Shown: piece by piece, positions 7,024 through 14,988 of the stretch
Layout of the letters: each line of letters opens with the position of its first letter
How positions within the stretch are numbered: the first letter of the stretch is position 1
Source of the DNA: Sphingomonas sp. SRS2
GTDB taxonomy: Bacteria > Pseudomonadota > Alphaproteobacteria > Sphingomonadales > Sphingomonadaceae
NCBI RefSeq assembly: GCF_000971055.1
Contig: NZ_LARW01000045.1
Coordinates: 1-37,578, forward strand
DNA: 37,578 nt
Reading direction: 5' to 3'
The notes under the pieces: model-generated
What the model was told of the DNA's origin: nothing
Seen by the model: only the letters and a program-made list of their open reading frames with translations
Database searches by the model: none
Program-made: the position numbers and the translations under genes

Positions 7024-8609
7024 TCAACGCTTTACTGTAATCTGCAAGGCGAAGGTCGCTGGCGTGGAAATGTTACCGTACCACGGCCCGCCGGCAAGCA
7101 ACGGTGTCGTGGACGTGTAGAAGATCTGCTGGTTGGTGAGGTTCTTACCGATAAGGGCCAGTTCCCAGTTACCATTCGATTCCCCGATCGCCACCCTTGC
7201 ATTCACCAATGCATAAGACTGTCGCTTGGGCGCATTCGCCGAAGGAAGCTGGTTGTACTGGCTGGAGCTGAAATCGACGTAAGGGTTGACCGTCAGATCG
7301 AGATTTTCCGACAAGCCGACCTTGTACATGATTGATGCATTGCCCGACCAGACCGGCGCACGCGACGGTCGCGATCCTGCCGGCGCTCCGGCAAACGCTT
7401 CAAGAATCCGCGTGTCGGCATATACCACGCCGCCGTCGATGCGCAGTTCCCGAGTGGGCCGCCAGTTCACCGCCGCATCCACACCGCGGCTGCGGACCTT
7501 CACGTTGGTGACCGCATTTCCTTGAGGGGTGTTGATGACGTACTGAAAGTCCTTCACCGTCGTGCTGAACAGCGCGACATCCAGCCCCACCCGGCCGAAC
7601 AACTGTGACTTGACCCCGGTTTCGAGCGTGAGGGCTCGTTCCCCCTCGAATTCGGTCAGAGCCGGATTGGATGGCAGCGTCTGGAAGCCGCCGCTCTTGT
7701 TGCCGCGCGAAGCCGAAGCATAGAGAACATTGCGACGGTCTAGATAATACTGGCCCGACACGTTCCAATCAAAATTGTTCTCTTTGCGCTTGATGGTGAA
7801 TTCCGGGAACGGGGCGAAAATCGCCGTCACCGAACCCGGCCGGATCGTCGTGCGCTCAAAGCGCCCGTCTTTCGTTTCCCGCGTGAGCCGTCCACCCGCC
7901 GAAAGCTTGATCTGTTCGCTGAGCGAGGCGTTGCCCTGCAGGAACCCGGAATAGGAATTGACCGTGTGCTCATAGAAGTGGTTGGTCGATCTCGCGCATG
8001 AAGCGTCTCGCCGAGCGGAATGTCGATCGCGCCCTCGAACCGGCTGCTATCGAACTTGAATTCCTGCGAGGCACTCACCTCAAAGCCCAAGTCCCTGCCG
8101 GGCCGGCGGCTCACGAAGCTGATGGCGCCCAGGGTCGCATTCTTGCCGAGCGTGGTCGACTGGGTTCCCTTGATCACCTCAATGCGCTCAAGGTCGAAGC
8201 TCGGCGAAACATAGTCACGCGGATGCGCGGCGTAGATGCCATCGATGAAGCTGGCGACCGAGGCTTCGATCGAGAACACCGCCGTAACCGATCCAAGACC
8301 ACGGATACGTGGCTCCGCCGACCCGGCGAGGCCCGTCACCACCTGGAAGCCCGGAACGATGCCGCTCAGATCGAGCCCCGTATTGATCCGGCGGCCGGAC
8401 AGCGCCTCGGGCGACACGACGTTTACCGTCGCCGGCACGTCCGTCACGGTTTCGGACTGTTTGCGCGCCGTCACCACGATAGAGTCGGGTGCATCGTCCA
8501 CCCTGTCAGCCCCGGGATTCTGTACCTGGGCGTAAGCTTGCGATGCCAGAAGGAGGGCACCGACGGCACTTGATCGTGCCAGAACATGATAAAACCGCGA
8601 ATTGGCCAT
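7024..8609 (-). pseudogene. TonB-dependent outer-membrane receptor, internal deletion with frameshift
   Basis: TonB-dependent receptors import bulky substrates across the outer membrane. Translation starts at ATG 8609, with GGAGG six bases upstream. A signal peptide (ANSRFYHVLARSSAVGALLL, cleaved after AQA-like residues) is followed by a TonB-box-like DSIVVTARK and a plug domain ending near IPLGETLHA. Near 7990-8000 the frame changes. The receptor reading then continues in another frame as STNHFYEHTVNSYSGFLQG, onward through FAPFPEF to the end at 7024 (tail TFALQITVKR). The combined coding length is about 528 codons against the usual 700-800, so roughly 200 barrel residues are lost. The gene cannot make a working receptor. 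It would have supplied the pathway's substrate. Confidence 0.85.
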
Positions 8610-8827
8610 TAAGCCCCTCCCTATGATGCTATATGCCAGATGCTGAGCCACCTTTAACGAACCGGCCATTACTAGGACGACGGCGCATCATTAGGATCGC
8701 GACCCCGGGGCTGATCGCAATACGAGTTTACTCTAGCGAATATTTCCAGCCTTCAACCATTTGCATCAGGCGGCAACCGGGAAGGTTGTCAGGGACATCC
8801 GCAGTTGGCAACTCCAGACAACACCTA

Positions 8828-8857
8828 TCGACGCGCCAAGACCGCACCCTCTATAAT
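8828..8857 (+). promoter_or_regulatory. Candidate sigma70 promoter of the flavin reductase-to-hydratase operon
   Basis: TATAAT at 8852-8857 is a consensus -10. TCGACG at 8828-8833, 18 bases upstream, is a weak -35. Transcription would begin near 8864, leaving a leader of about 95 bases that contains the inverted repeat 8882-8915. Confidence 0.5.
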
Positions 8858-8881
8858 TGAGCGATGCCATCCGGTGTCTGC

Positions 8882-8915
8882 ATGCATTCAGGCCGCGCGG
8901 CTGGAGTGAATGCAT
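8882..8915. repeat. Perfect 9-bp inverted repeat, candidate operator in the operon leader
   Basis: ATGCATTCA (8882-8890) and TGAATGCAT (8907-8915) are exact reverse complements separated by 16 bases. Placed just downstream of the candidate promoter, it could be a repressor site. The sequence differs from the repeats near the MarR gene. Confidence 0.55.
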
Positions 8916-8958
8916 TATTTTCGGGAATACTCCGGAAGATCACGAGGGCTGTAGGAAG

Positions 8959-9576
8959 ATGGACTTCGACATGGCGGCCCTGTCGGCCATCCAGCGCTAC
9001 AAGTTGTTGACCTCCACGGTGGTGCCGCGACCAATTGCCTGGATCGTTACGCAGGACGCGCAAGCGATCGTCAATGTCGCGCCGTTCAGTTGCTTCAACC
9101 TGATGGGATATACCCCCCCGGTGGTCGCCATTGGAATCCAGGCCCAGGACAACGGCGAGGCCAAGGACACCCGTGCCAATATCGAGGCGAACGGCGAAAT
9201 GGTCGTCAATCTGGTAACGTCATCCGACGTTGAGCAAATGACCCGCACCGCAGCCAATTTCCCCCCTGATGTCGACGAAGCCGAAGCGACAGGACTGCGC
9301 CTCACACCGTCGATCACCGTTCGGCCGCCGCGCATTGCGAGCGCACCCGTCAGTCTCGAATGCCGTTTGCATAGCTTGCTGGATGTCGGACCTTCTCAAG
9401 CGATCATCATCGGGGAAGTCCTCACGATGCATATCCAGGACCGGTACCTGCTGGACAGTCAAGAATGCCTGGTCGACACCCCCGCGCTGGTATTGGCGGG
9501 GCGCATGCACGGGCCAGGCTGGTACGTCCGCTGCGACGCACCTTTCCCGCACCAGCCAACAGGCGCCTCGCGGTGA
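8959..9576 (+). CDS. Flavin reductase-like protein (FMN-binding split barrel)
   Basis: These proteins bind FMN/FAD and often supply reduced flavin to a two-component monooxygenase. The 205-residue product carries the split-barrel signature: STVVPRPIAWIVTQDA, then NVAPFSCFNLMGYTPPVVAI, and an HIQDRYLL strand typical of the flavin_reduct domain family. AGGA just before ATG 8959 supports this start, although an ATG at 8971 is also possible. It opens the plus-strand operon and its stop overlaps the GTG start of the transporter gene (GTGA). The obvious partner is the group D monooxygenase at 4894-6060, encoded on the other strand. Some members of this fold have other roles, so the reductase function is likely but not proven. 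Confidence 0.8.
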   Translation: MDFDMAALSAIQRYKLLTSTVVPRPIAWIVTQDAQAIVNVAPFSCFNLMGYTPPVVAIGIQAQDNGEAKDTRANIEANGEMVVNLVTSSDVEQMTRTAANFPPDVDEAEATGLRLTPSITVRPPRIASAPVSLECRLHSLLDVGPSQAIIIGEVLTMHIQDRYLLDSQECLVDTPALVLAGRMHGPGWYVRCDAPFPHQPTGASR

Positions 9577-10940
9577 GTGGCCAACACGACCGCACATCTG
9601 GAGCAGGCGACGCCGCCCCGTCCTCCCCCGCCGCCGATCCGAAGAGCGTCAATCGCGTCAGCATCCTGGTCACCGCCCTGTGCTGGTTTGCCCTTTGCGC
9701 CGAAGGCTATGACATAGGTGCGCTGGGCGCGGTCATGCCGGCGCTGGTAGACGACAGCGACTGGCGCCTCGGAGCCGCGGCCCTCGGCGCGATCGCCAGC
9801 GCCACCCTGGTAGGCATGTTCTTCGGAGCCTATGTTTTCGGCGTGGTGGCCGACCGGCACGGCCGCAAGTTCACGCTGATCACCGGCTTTACCCTGTTCA
9901 CCGTTGCCAGCGGCCTTGCCGCGATTGCCCCCACCCCTTTCCTTTTCACCGTTTGCCGTGTGCTGGCCGGTCTGGGCGTCGGCGGCATCGTGCCGGTGGT
10001 TTCCGCTCTCAGCACCGAATATTCGCCACCGGGCAAGGTGAACCGGCGGTTCACCCTCATGTATTCGGGCTATCCGCTGGGTATTCTGCTTTCCGCGCTC
10101 GCCTCTTATTTCTGGCTAGAATCTGCCGGATGGCGCGGGATCATAGCGCTTGGCATCCTGCCCATCGTCATGCTCCCCGTTTTCATCCGCTGGCTGCCGG
10201 AATCGATGCTGTTCCTGCTATCCAAAGGGCGTGAGGCCGAAGCGCGGTCCATAGCGGCAAAGCTGGATCTGCCTCTTCCGAAATGGGAGGAGGCCAGTTC
10301 GGAGGCATCGGTTTCGCCGGGAGTCAGAGCGCTTTTCCAATCGGGATTTGCAAGAGCCACGATCGGATTCTGGCTGGCAACTCTGTCCGGGATGCTGATG
10401 ATCTACGGCCTCACCACCTGGCTGCCGCAGATCATGCGCTCGGCGGGCTATGAGCTTGGGTCCAGCATCCTGTTTTTGGGGGCTTTCGCTCTAGGGTCCG
10501 CCACGGGCGGCATCATGCTTGGCAGCCTCGCGGATCGTTTCGGCCAGGTGCGCGTCATCATTTGCGCGTTTTGCGGCGCGGGGCTGACGATCCTTGCGCT
10601 GTCCACGCCGTGGCCGCAGGCTCTTACCTACTGCATCGTCGCCCTTACGGGCGTGGGCGCGTCCGCCGCCGTGGTGGTGACGGGTTATCTCTCCGCCTAT
10701 TTTTCACCCACCCTACGCGCGACGGCCGTGGGCTGCGCGCTCAGCTTTTCGCGCGTGGGTGCGGTTTCCGGCCCTTTGCTTGCCGGGCTCATCGCTGAGT
10801 ACGGCCTTGACGTGAAATGGAATTTCTACCTGTTCGCGACAACGGCGACCCTCGCCGGACTGTTCATGCTCCTGGTGCCGGCGCGCGCCTCTTCCCGCAT
10901 TGGCCGCAATGCACATCCGGATGTCATGGAGGCCCTATGA
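9573..10940 (+). CDS. MFS transporter, aromatic acid:H+ symporter type
   Basis: Probable inner-membrane importer of an aromatic or related acid. The 455-residue protein has 12 predicted hydrophobic segments. Near the first is the family motif EGYDIGALGAVMPAL, matching the conserved D/E-G-Y-D of the AAHS family. Between segments 2 and 3 is the MFS loop GVVADRHGRKFTLI, and the equivalent repeat in the second half is GSLADRFGQVRV. I chose the GTG at 9573, which overlaps the upstream stop (GTGA), because an ATG further upstream would overlap the flavin reductase by over 100 bases. The stop overlaps the ligase ATG (ATGA), so the genes are coupled. Confidence 0.88.
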   Translation: MSGQHDRTSGAGDAAPSSPAADPKSVNRVSILVTALCWFALCAEGYDIGALGAVMPALVDDSDWRLGAAALGAIASATLVGMFFGAYVFGVVADRHGRKFTLITGFTLFTVASGLAAIAPTPFLFTVCRVLAGLGVGGIVPVVSALSTEYSPPGKVNRRFTLMYSGYPLGILLSALASYFWLESAGWRGIIALGILPIVMLPVFIRWLPESMLFLLSKGREAEARSIAAKLDLPLPKWEEASSEASVSPGVRALFQSGFARATIGFWLATLSGMLMIYGLTTWLPQIMRSAGYELGSSILFLGAFALGSATGGIMLGSLADRFGQVRVIICAFCGAGLTILALSTPWPQALTYCIVALTGVGASAAVVVTGYLSAYFSPTLRATAVGCALSFSRVGAVSGPLLAGLIAEYGLDVKWNFYLFATTATLAGLFMLLVPARASSRIGRNAHPDVMEAL

Positions 10941-12637
10941 CTGACCTTGCGAAGACGCTTGCGGATACCTCTCGCCGCACTGAAGGCTTGCAATTCGATG
11001 GCGATGCCTGGGGCACGACAGCGACCGCACTGATCGATCGTTTCGCACCTTCCGAGAGGCTCATTCCTGTCATGCTGCAGCGCCAGGCTGCCATTGACGG
11101 AGGTGGCCCGCTTTGGATCGGCGGCACAAATTACAGCTTTTCCGATCTTTCAGAACGCGCAGCCGCGATGGCCGCAGTCTTGCGCGATGCTGGCATAGGC
11201 CAGGGCGATCGCGTGGCTATCCAGTGCGGCAACCGCATAGAGTTTCTCGACATCTTTTTCGGCTGCGCCTGGATCAATGCCGTTGCCGTGCCCGTCAATC
11301 GCGCCGCCCGCGGCCAGCAATTGCAGCACGTTCTGGCAGACAGCGGCGCGACCCTGTTCGCGGCGGATAGCGATGGCGTGGCCGCGCTTTTCGAACTGGA
11401 TCAGCAGGCGTTGTCCATAAGGACAGTCTGGCAACTCGATACCGAATGCGAATTCACCGCTCCCCGCCCCTGGACCATGGCATCGCTGCCGCCCCTGGGC
11501 GCAAAGTTTGCGCCGTGTCCGACCACGTTGCCATCGGACACGGCGGCGATCCTCTATACGTCGGGAACGACCGGCCCCTCGAAAGGCGTTTGCTGCCCCC
11601 ATGCGCAGTTCTTCTGGTGGGGCTTGCTGTCGATCGACACGCTGGAAACCCGCGCAGATGATCGGCTTCTGACCACCCTCCCGCTGTTTCATTCAAACGC
11701 TTTGGGCTGCGTGTTCAAGGCAATGCTGAGCGGCGCCAGCCTGAGCGTTCTCGAACGTTTTTCAGCCAGCAACTTCACGGCCGAACTGCGCAGGCACGGG
11801 GCGACGATGACCTATCTGCTGGGGGCCATGGTTTCGATCCTTCTCTCGCGGCCCGTGTCCGAAACGGACCGCGATCACCCGTGCCCAAGGGCCTTCGTGC
11901 CGGGTGTGTCGGAGGCTCTTGCCGAACAGTTTCTCGACCGCTTCGGCATTGCCGCCTTCGACGGCTATGGATCGACGGAAACCAACTTCGTTATCGGCGA
12001 CCGCCCCGGCACCGGACGCCCTGGCAGCATGGGCCGCATCAGACCGGGTTTCTCGGCGCGCGTGGTCGACACGGACGACAACGAACTCCCCCCCGGCGTT
12101 GCGGGCGAACTGGTCCTGAGGTCCGACCTGCCTTTTGCCACGTCGACCGGATATTACGGGCTGCCCGCAGCAACAGTCGCCAGCTGGCGCAACCTGTGGT
12201 TTCACACCGGGGACCGGGTGGTCTGCGATGCTGACGGCCGTTTCTCTTTCGTGGACCGGATCAAGGACGTGATCCGGCGCCGCGGAGAGAATATTTCCGC
12301 CTTCGAGGTCGAACAAGTCCTGCTTGCCCATCCCGACGTCGCGAATGCCGCCGTCTATCCGGTAAGCTCGGAGTTTGGCGACGAAGAAGTCATGGCCACG
12401 GTCACTCTGCGCGAAGGCGCGCAACTCGCCGCCCGCGAACTGCTCGATTTCTGCGTTCCCCGGCTGACATCCTTTGCCGTGCCCCGATATCTGGCATTCG
12501 CAAATGAGCTGCCCTTGACGGAAAATGGCAAGATCAAGAAATACCGCCTGCGCGAGGAAGGCATCACCGCCGCCACTTGGGATCGCGAGGCCTGTGGCCG
12601 CACCGGCAAGAGCACTCAGCCGAGGCCCGCCGCTTGA
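10937..12637 (+). CDS. Acyl-CoA ligase (AMP-forming, ANL superfamily)
   Basis: Activates a carboxylic acid with ATP to an acyl-AMP and then an acyl-CoA. The 566-residue product has all core motifs: the P-loop AAILYTSGTTGPSKG (about 203-217), YGSTETN (A5), FHTGDRV (A7), RIKDVIRRRGENIS (A8, hinge) and the catalytic lysine K532 in ENGKIKKYRL (A10). GGAGG just upstream and an ATGA overlap with the transporter stop fix the start. The general shape resembles crotonobetaine/carnitine-CoA or aromatic-acid CoA ligases. The substrate cannot be deduced from sequence, but its place between an aromatic-acid transporter and a CoA-thioester-cleaving pair implies it activates the imported acid. Confidence 0.9.
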   Translation: MTDLAKTLADTSRRTEGLQFDGDAWGTTATALIDRFAPSERLIPVMLQRQAAIDGGGPLWIGGTNYSFSDLSERAAAMAAVLRDAGIGQGDRVAIQCGNRIEFLDIFFGCAWINAVAVPVNRAARGQQLQHVLADSGATLFAADSDGVAALFELDQQALSIRTVWQLDTECEFTAPRPWTMASLPPLGAKFAPCPTTLPSDTAAILYTSGTTGPSKGVCCPHAQFFWWGLLSIDTLETRADDRLLTTLPLFHSNALGCVFKAMLSGASLSVLERFSASNFTAELRRHGATMTYLLGAMVSILLSRPVSETDRDHPCPRAFVPGVSEALAEQFLDRFGIAAFDGYGSTETNFVIGDRPGTGRPGSMGRIRPGFSARVVDTDDNELPPGVAGELVLRSDLPFATSTGYYGLPAATVASWRNLWFHTGDRVVCDADGRFSFVDRIKDVIRRRGENISAFEVEQVLLAHPDVANAAVYPVSSEFGDEEVMATVTLREGAQLAARELLDFCVPRLTSFAVPRYLAFANELPLTENGKIKKYRLREEGITAATWDREACGRTGKSTQPRPAA

Positions 12638-12639
12638 GG

Positions 12640-13809
12640 ATGCCGCGCGACTATGACGGGGTTGCCGTGACGTGCCCGGTGACCGTGCCCTATGCGCGGC
12701 GGAGCGACCGTCATGCGCACTGGTTCATCGGATCCGCCTTGCGCGGCCTGCTCCAGCGCAGCGGGCTGGCGAAAGCGGATATCGATGGGTTCTCGGCCTC
12801 ATCTTTCACGTTGGGACCGGATACCAGCATTGCGCTTACCGAGCATTTCGGGATGACGCCGCGCTGGCTGGAATGGATTCCCACCGGCGGCGCCAGCGGC
12901 GTCATGGCGCTGCGGCGGGCGGCGCGGGCCGTGCAGGACGGCGATGCCGAGATCGTCGCGTGCATAGCGGGCGATACCGCGAACGAGGGGGTCTTCGAGG
13001 ATTTGCGCCGCCGTTTCAGCCGGTTCGCCAGCGAGGCCGTCTATCCCTTCGGCGCTGGCGGTCCCAACGCTGTTTTCGCGCTGATCACCGATCACTACAT
13101 CCGCCGGTTCGGCGCCACGCGAGAGGATCTTGCCCGGATCGCGCTGGCGCACCGCGCGAACGCGATCGGAAACCCGAACGCGCTTCTGGGGCAAAAGCCG
13201 CTGACCCTGGACGACTATCTGAACGCGCCTCCCATCGCGACGCCGCTGCACCTGTTCGACTGCGTGATGCCATGCGCGGGGGCTGAAGGCTTTCTGGTGA
13301 TGAGCGTCGAGCGCGCCAAGGCGCTGGGGCTGCCCTATGCGACCATCCGCGGCGCGATCGAACGACATAACGCCTTCTCGGACGATCCCGTCGCCGTGCA
13401 AAGCGGCTGGGCGATGGACCGCGACCAGCTCTGGGCGCAAGCCGGCGTCGAGCCGTCGGCCATCGACTGCGCCCAGCTTTACGACGACTATCCGGTTATC
13501 GTGATGATGCAGTTGGAGGATCTTGGCTTCTGCGAAAAAGGAGGTGCGGCGGCCTTCATCCGCGAACAGGGGATCACTGTCGACGGCAGGCTGCCGATCA
13601 ACACCAGCGGCGGACAACTCTCATGTGGACAGGCCGGCGCCGCGGGCGGCTTTCTGCCGGTAGTGGAGGCCATTCGGCAGATAACCGGCGAAGTCCTGGG
13701 GCGGCAGGTCGAAGGGGCGCGGCTCGCGCTGGCGAGCGGCTATGGAATGGTGAACTTCGACCGCTGCCTGGCGACCGCCGCCGCAATCCTGGAAGGTCAG
13801 CGATCATGA
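12640..13809 (+). CDS. Thiolase-fold protein lacking catalytic Cys/His; likely acyl-CoA retro-aldolase (Ltp2/SCP2-like)
   Basis: The 389-residue protein has the SCP2-type thiolase fold, with DIDGFSASSFT, the double strand around GDAEIVACIAGD and NTSGGQLSCG (321-330). The thiolase active site is missing. The nucleophilic Cys position of the CASG motif is Gly in TGGASG (82-87), the GHP histidine is Gln (GQA, 330-332), and the C-terminal CxG is replaced by ASGYG. Steroid side-chain aldolases such as Ltp2 lack the Cys in the same way, use tyrosines and need a DUF35 partner. LYDDYP (280-285) supplies candidate tyrosines. The next gene encodes DUF35. ATG 12640 is taken; a TTG at 12634 overlaps the ligase stop and is better spaced from GAGG. 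Confidence 0.85.
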   Translation: MPRDYDGVAVTCPVTVPYARRSDRHAHWFIGSALRGLLQRSGLAKADIDGFSASSFTLGPDTSIALTEHFGMTPRWLEWIPTGGASGVMALRRAARAVQDGDAEIVACIAGDTANEGVFEDLRRRFSRFASEAVYPFGAGGPNAVFALITDHYIRRFGATREDLARIALAHRANAIGNPNALLGQKPLTLDDYLNAPPIATPLHLFDCVMPCAGAEGFLVMSVERAKALGLPYATIRGAIERHNAFSDDPVAVQSGWAMDRDQLWAQAGVEPSAIDCAQLYDDYPVIVMMQLEDLGFCEKGGAAAFIREQGITVDGRLPINTSGGQLSCGQAGAAGGFLPVVEAIRQITGEVLGRQVEGARLALASGYGMVNFDRCLATAAAILEGQRS

Positions 13810-14126
13810 TCAGACTGCAAGTCTGTCTTGAATGCCAGCAGCGCCAATATCCTTTGCGCGACCTATGCCGCGCATGCCTGAGCGACAAGCTGGCCCTCAT
13901 GGACGATGCCGGCGACGGCCGGCTGCTGGCACGAACCGTCCTGCATCGCTCATCCGAAGCGGAGTGGCAGCAAGCCCTCCCGCTTGCACTGGGCACGGTA
14001 GATTTGACGTCCGGCGCCCATCTGATCTGCTTCCTGGCGGCCGATGTGCAACCCGGCGAACCCGTCAGGGTCAAGGCAGGCCCCGATCCTCTGGGCCGAC
14101 AATCCCTGACCGCACATCGGATCTAA
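13806..14126 (+). CDS. DUF35 / OB-fold protein with N-terminal zinc ribbon, thiolase partner
   Basis: The 106-residue protein begins with a zinc ribbon made by C7-x2-C10 and C21-x2-C24 (CLEC and CRAC). It continues into a short beta-rich OB-fold region (LGTVDLTSGAHLICFLAADV). DUF35 proteins form complexes with SCP2-type thiolases and aldolases, as in Ltp2-ChsH2 (steroid side chain) and BbsAB (benzylsuccinate route), where they help bind acyl-CoA. The ATG overlaps the stop of the thiolase-fold gene (ATGA), so equimolar coupled synthesis is likely. It is somewhat shorter than the usual 130-140 residues. Confidence 0.85.
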   Translation: MIRLQVCLECQQRQYPLRDLCRACLSDKLALMDDAGDGRLLARTVLHRSSEAEWQQALPLALGTVDLTSGAHLICFLAADVQPGEPVRVKAGPDPLGRQSLTAHRI

Positions 14127-14169
14127 CCCGCCCGCGCAAGCCGCGAAAGCCAGCGACAGAGGAGAACCA

Positions 14170-14988
14170 ATGCCGAAGATCCCAAAGGTGGAGCGCCACT
14201 TCGTCACGACGCGCCGGGCATCACTCCATATCGCGGCGGCGGGCGAAGGCGAGCCGGTCCTGCTGCTGCACCAGACCCCCCGGTCCTGGGATGAGTTCCG
14301 CGAGGTCCTGCCGCTGCTGGGCTCACGCTATCGCGCGATCGCGATGGACACGGTGGGTTTCGGGGATTCTTCCGCCTTGCCCGCCGACGAGAATTCCATC
14401 GAGAGTTGGGCGGAATGCGCGATCGATCTGCTCGATGCGTTGCATATCGAGCGCGCCGCTATCGTCGGTCATCATACGGGCGCGGCAATTGCGATGGAAA
14501 TGGCTGCTGCGTCCAGTCACCGGGTCTCCGCCCTTATACTGTCCTCCCCTCCGCTGGTCGATGCGGCCCGGCGCGCCCGCACCGCCGGGAAACCCGCCGC
14601 GATCGATGCTTTCACACCCGCCCCGGACGGCAGTCACCTGACCGACCTGTGGAGCCAGCGGCAACCTCATTATCCCGAAGGCGCGGCCGCGCTACTGGAT
14701 CGCTATCTTATTGATGCGCTCAAGGCGGGTCCGCTGGCCGCCGAGGGGCACCGGGTCGTCAATCGCTATGTCATGGAGCCCCGCCTGAAGCGGATCACCT
14801 GTCCGACCCTGGTGATCGGCGCAGAACATGACCACCACGCCAGCCCGGCCGAGATCGCAGCCGCGATTCCGGGCGCCAGGCAAATCGAAATTCCGGGCGG
14901 CATGATCCCGCTGCCCGATCAGAAGCCGACCGCCTTTGCCGAAGCGATCCTCGCTTTCCTCGATACGCTTCAGGAGATACCGCGATGA
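14170..14988 (+). CDS. Alpha/beta-hydrolase fold protein with non-canonical catalytic residues
   Basis: The 272-residue protein has the fold's landmarks: GEPVLLLHQTPRSWDEF at the oxyanion-hole region (about 27-43), AIAMDTVGFGDSS (57-68) and the nucleophile elbow IVGHHTGAA (98-106). The elbow reads G100-H101-H102-T103-G104, so the nucleophile position is His, not Ser, Asp or Cys. An acidic residue is available (D221 in GAEHDHH). Near the C-terminus, IPGGMIPLPDQKP places Met245 where the catalytic His normally sits. The rest is well conserved, so this looks like a subfamily trait, not decay. Hydrolysis by the usual triad seems impossible. AGGAG precedes the start; the stop overlaps the hydratase ATG. 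Confidence 0.85.
   Translation: MPKIPKVERHFVTTRRASLHIAAAGEGEPVLLLHQTPRSWDEFREVLPLLGSRYRAIAMDTVGFGDSSALPADENSIESWAECAIDLLDALHIERAAIVGHHTGAAIAMEMAAASSHRVSALILSSPPLVDAARRARTAGKPAAIDAFTPAPDGSHLTDLWSQRQPHYPEGAAALLDRYLIDALKAGPLAAEGHRVVNRYVMEPRLKRITCPTLVIGAEHDHHASPAEIAAAIPGARQIEIPGGMIPLPDQKPTAFAEAILAFLDTLQEIPR

Larger units (their letters stand above)
8610..8958. promoter_or_regulatory. Divergent control region between receptor pseudogene and flavin reductase operon
   Basis: This 349-bp gene-free region separates two divergent transcripts. On the plus strand it holds a perfect TATAAT (8852-8857) and, just downstream, a perfect 9-bp inverted repeat (8882-8890 / 8907-8915). The receptor side has only a strong ribosome binding site (8614-8620, read on the minus strand). 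Nothing else recognisable was seen. Confidence 0.5.
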
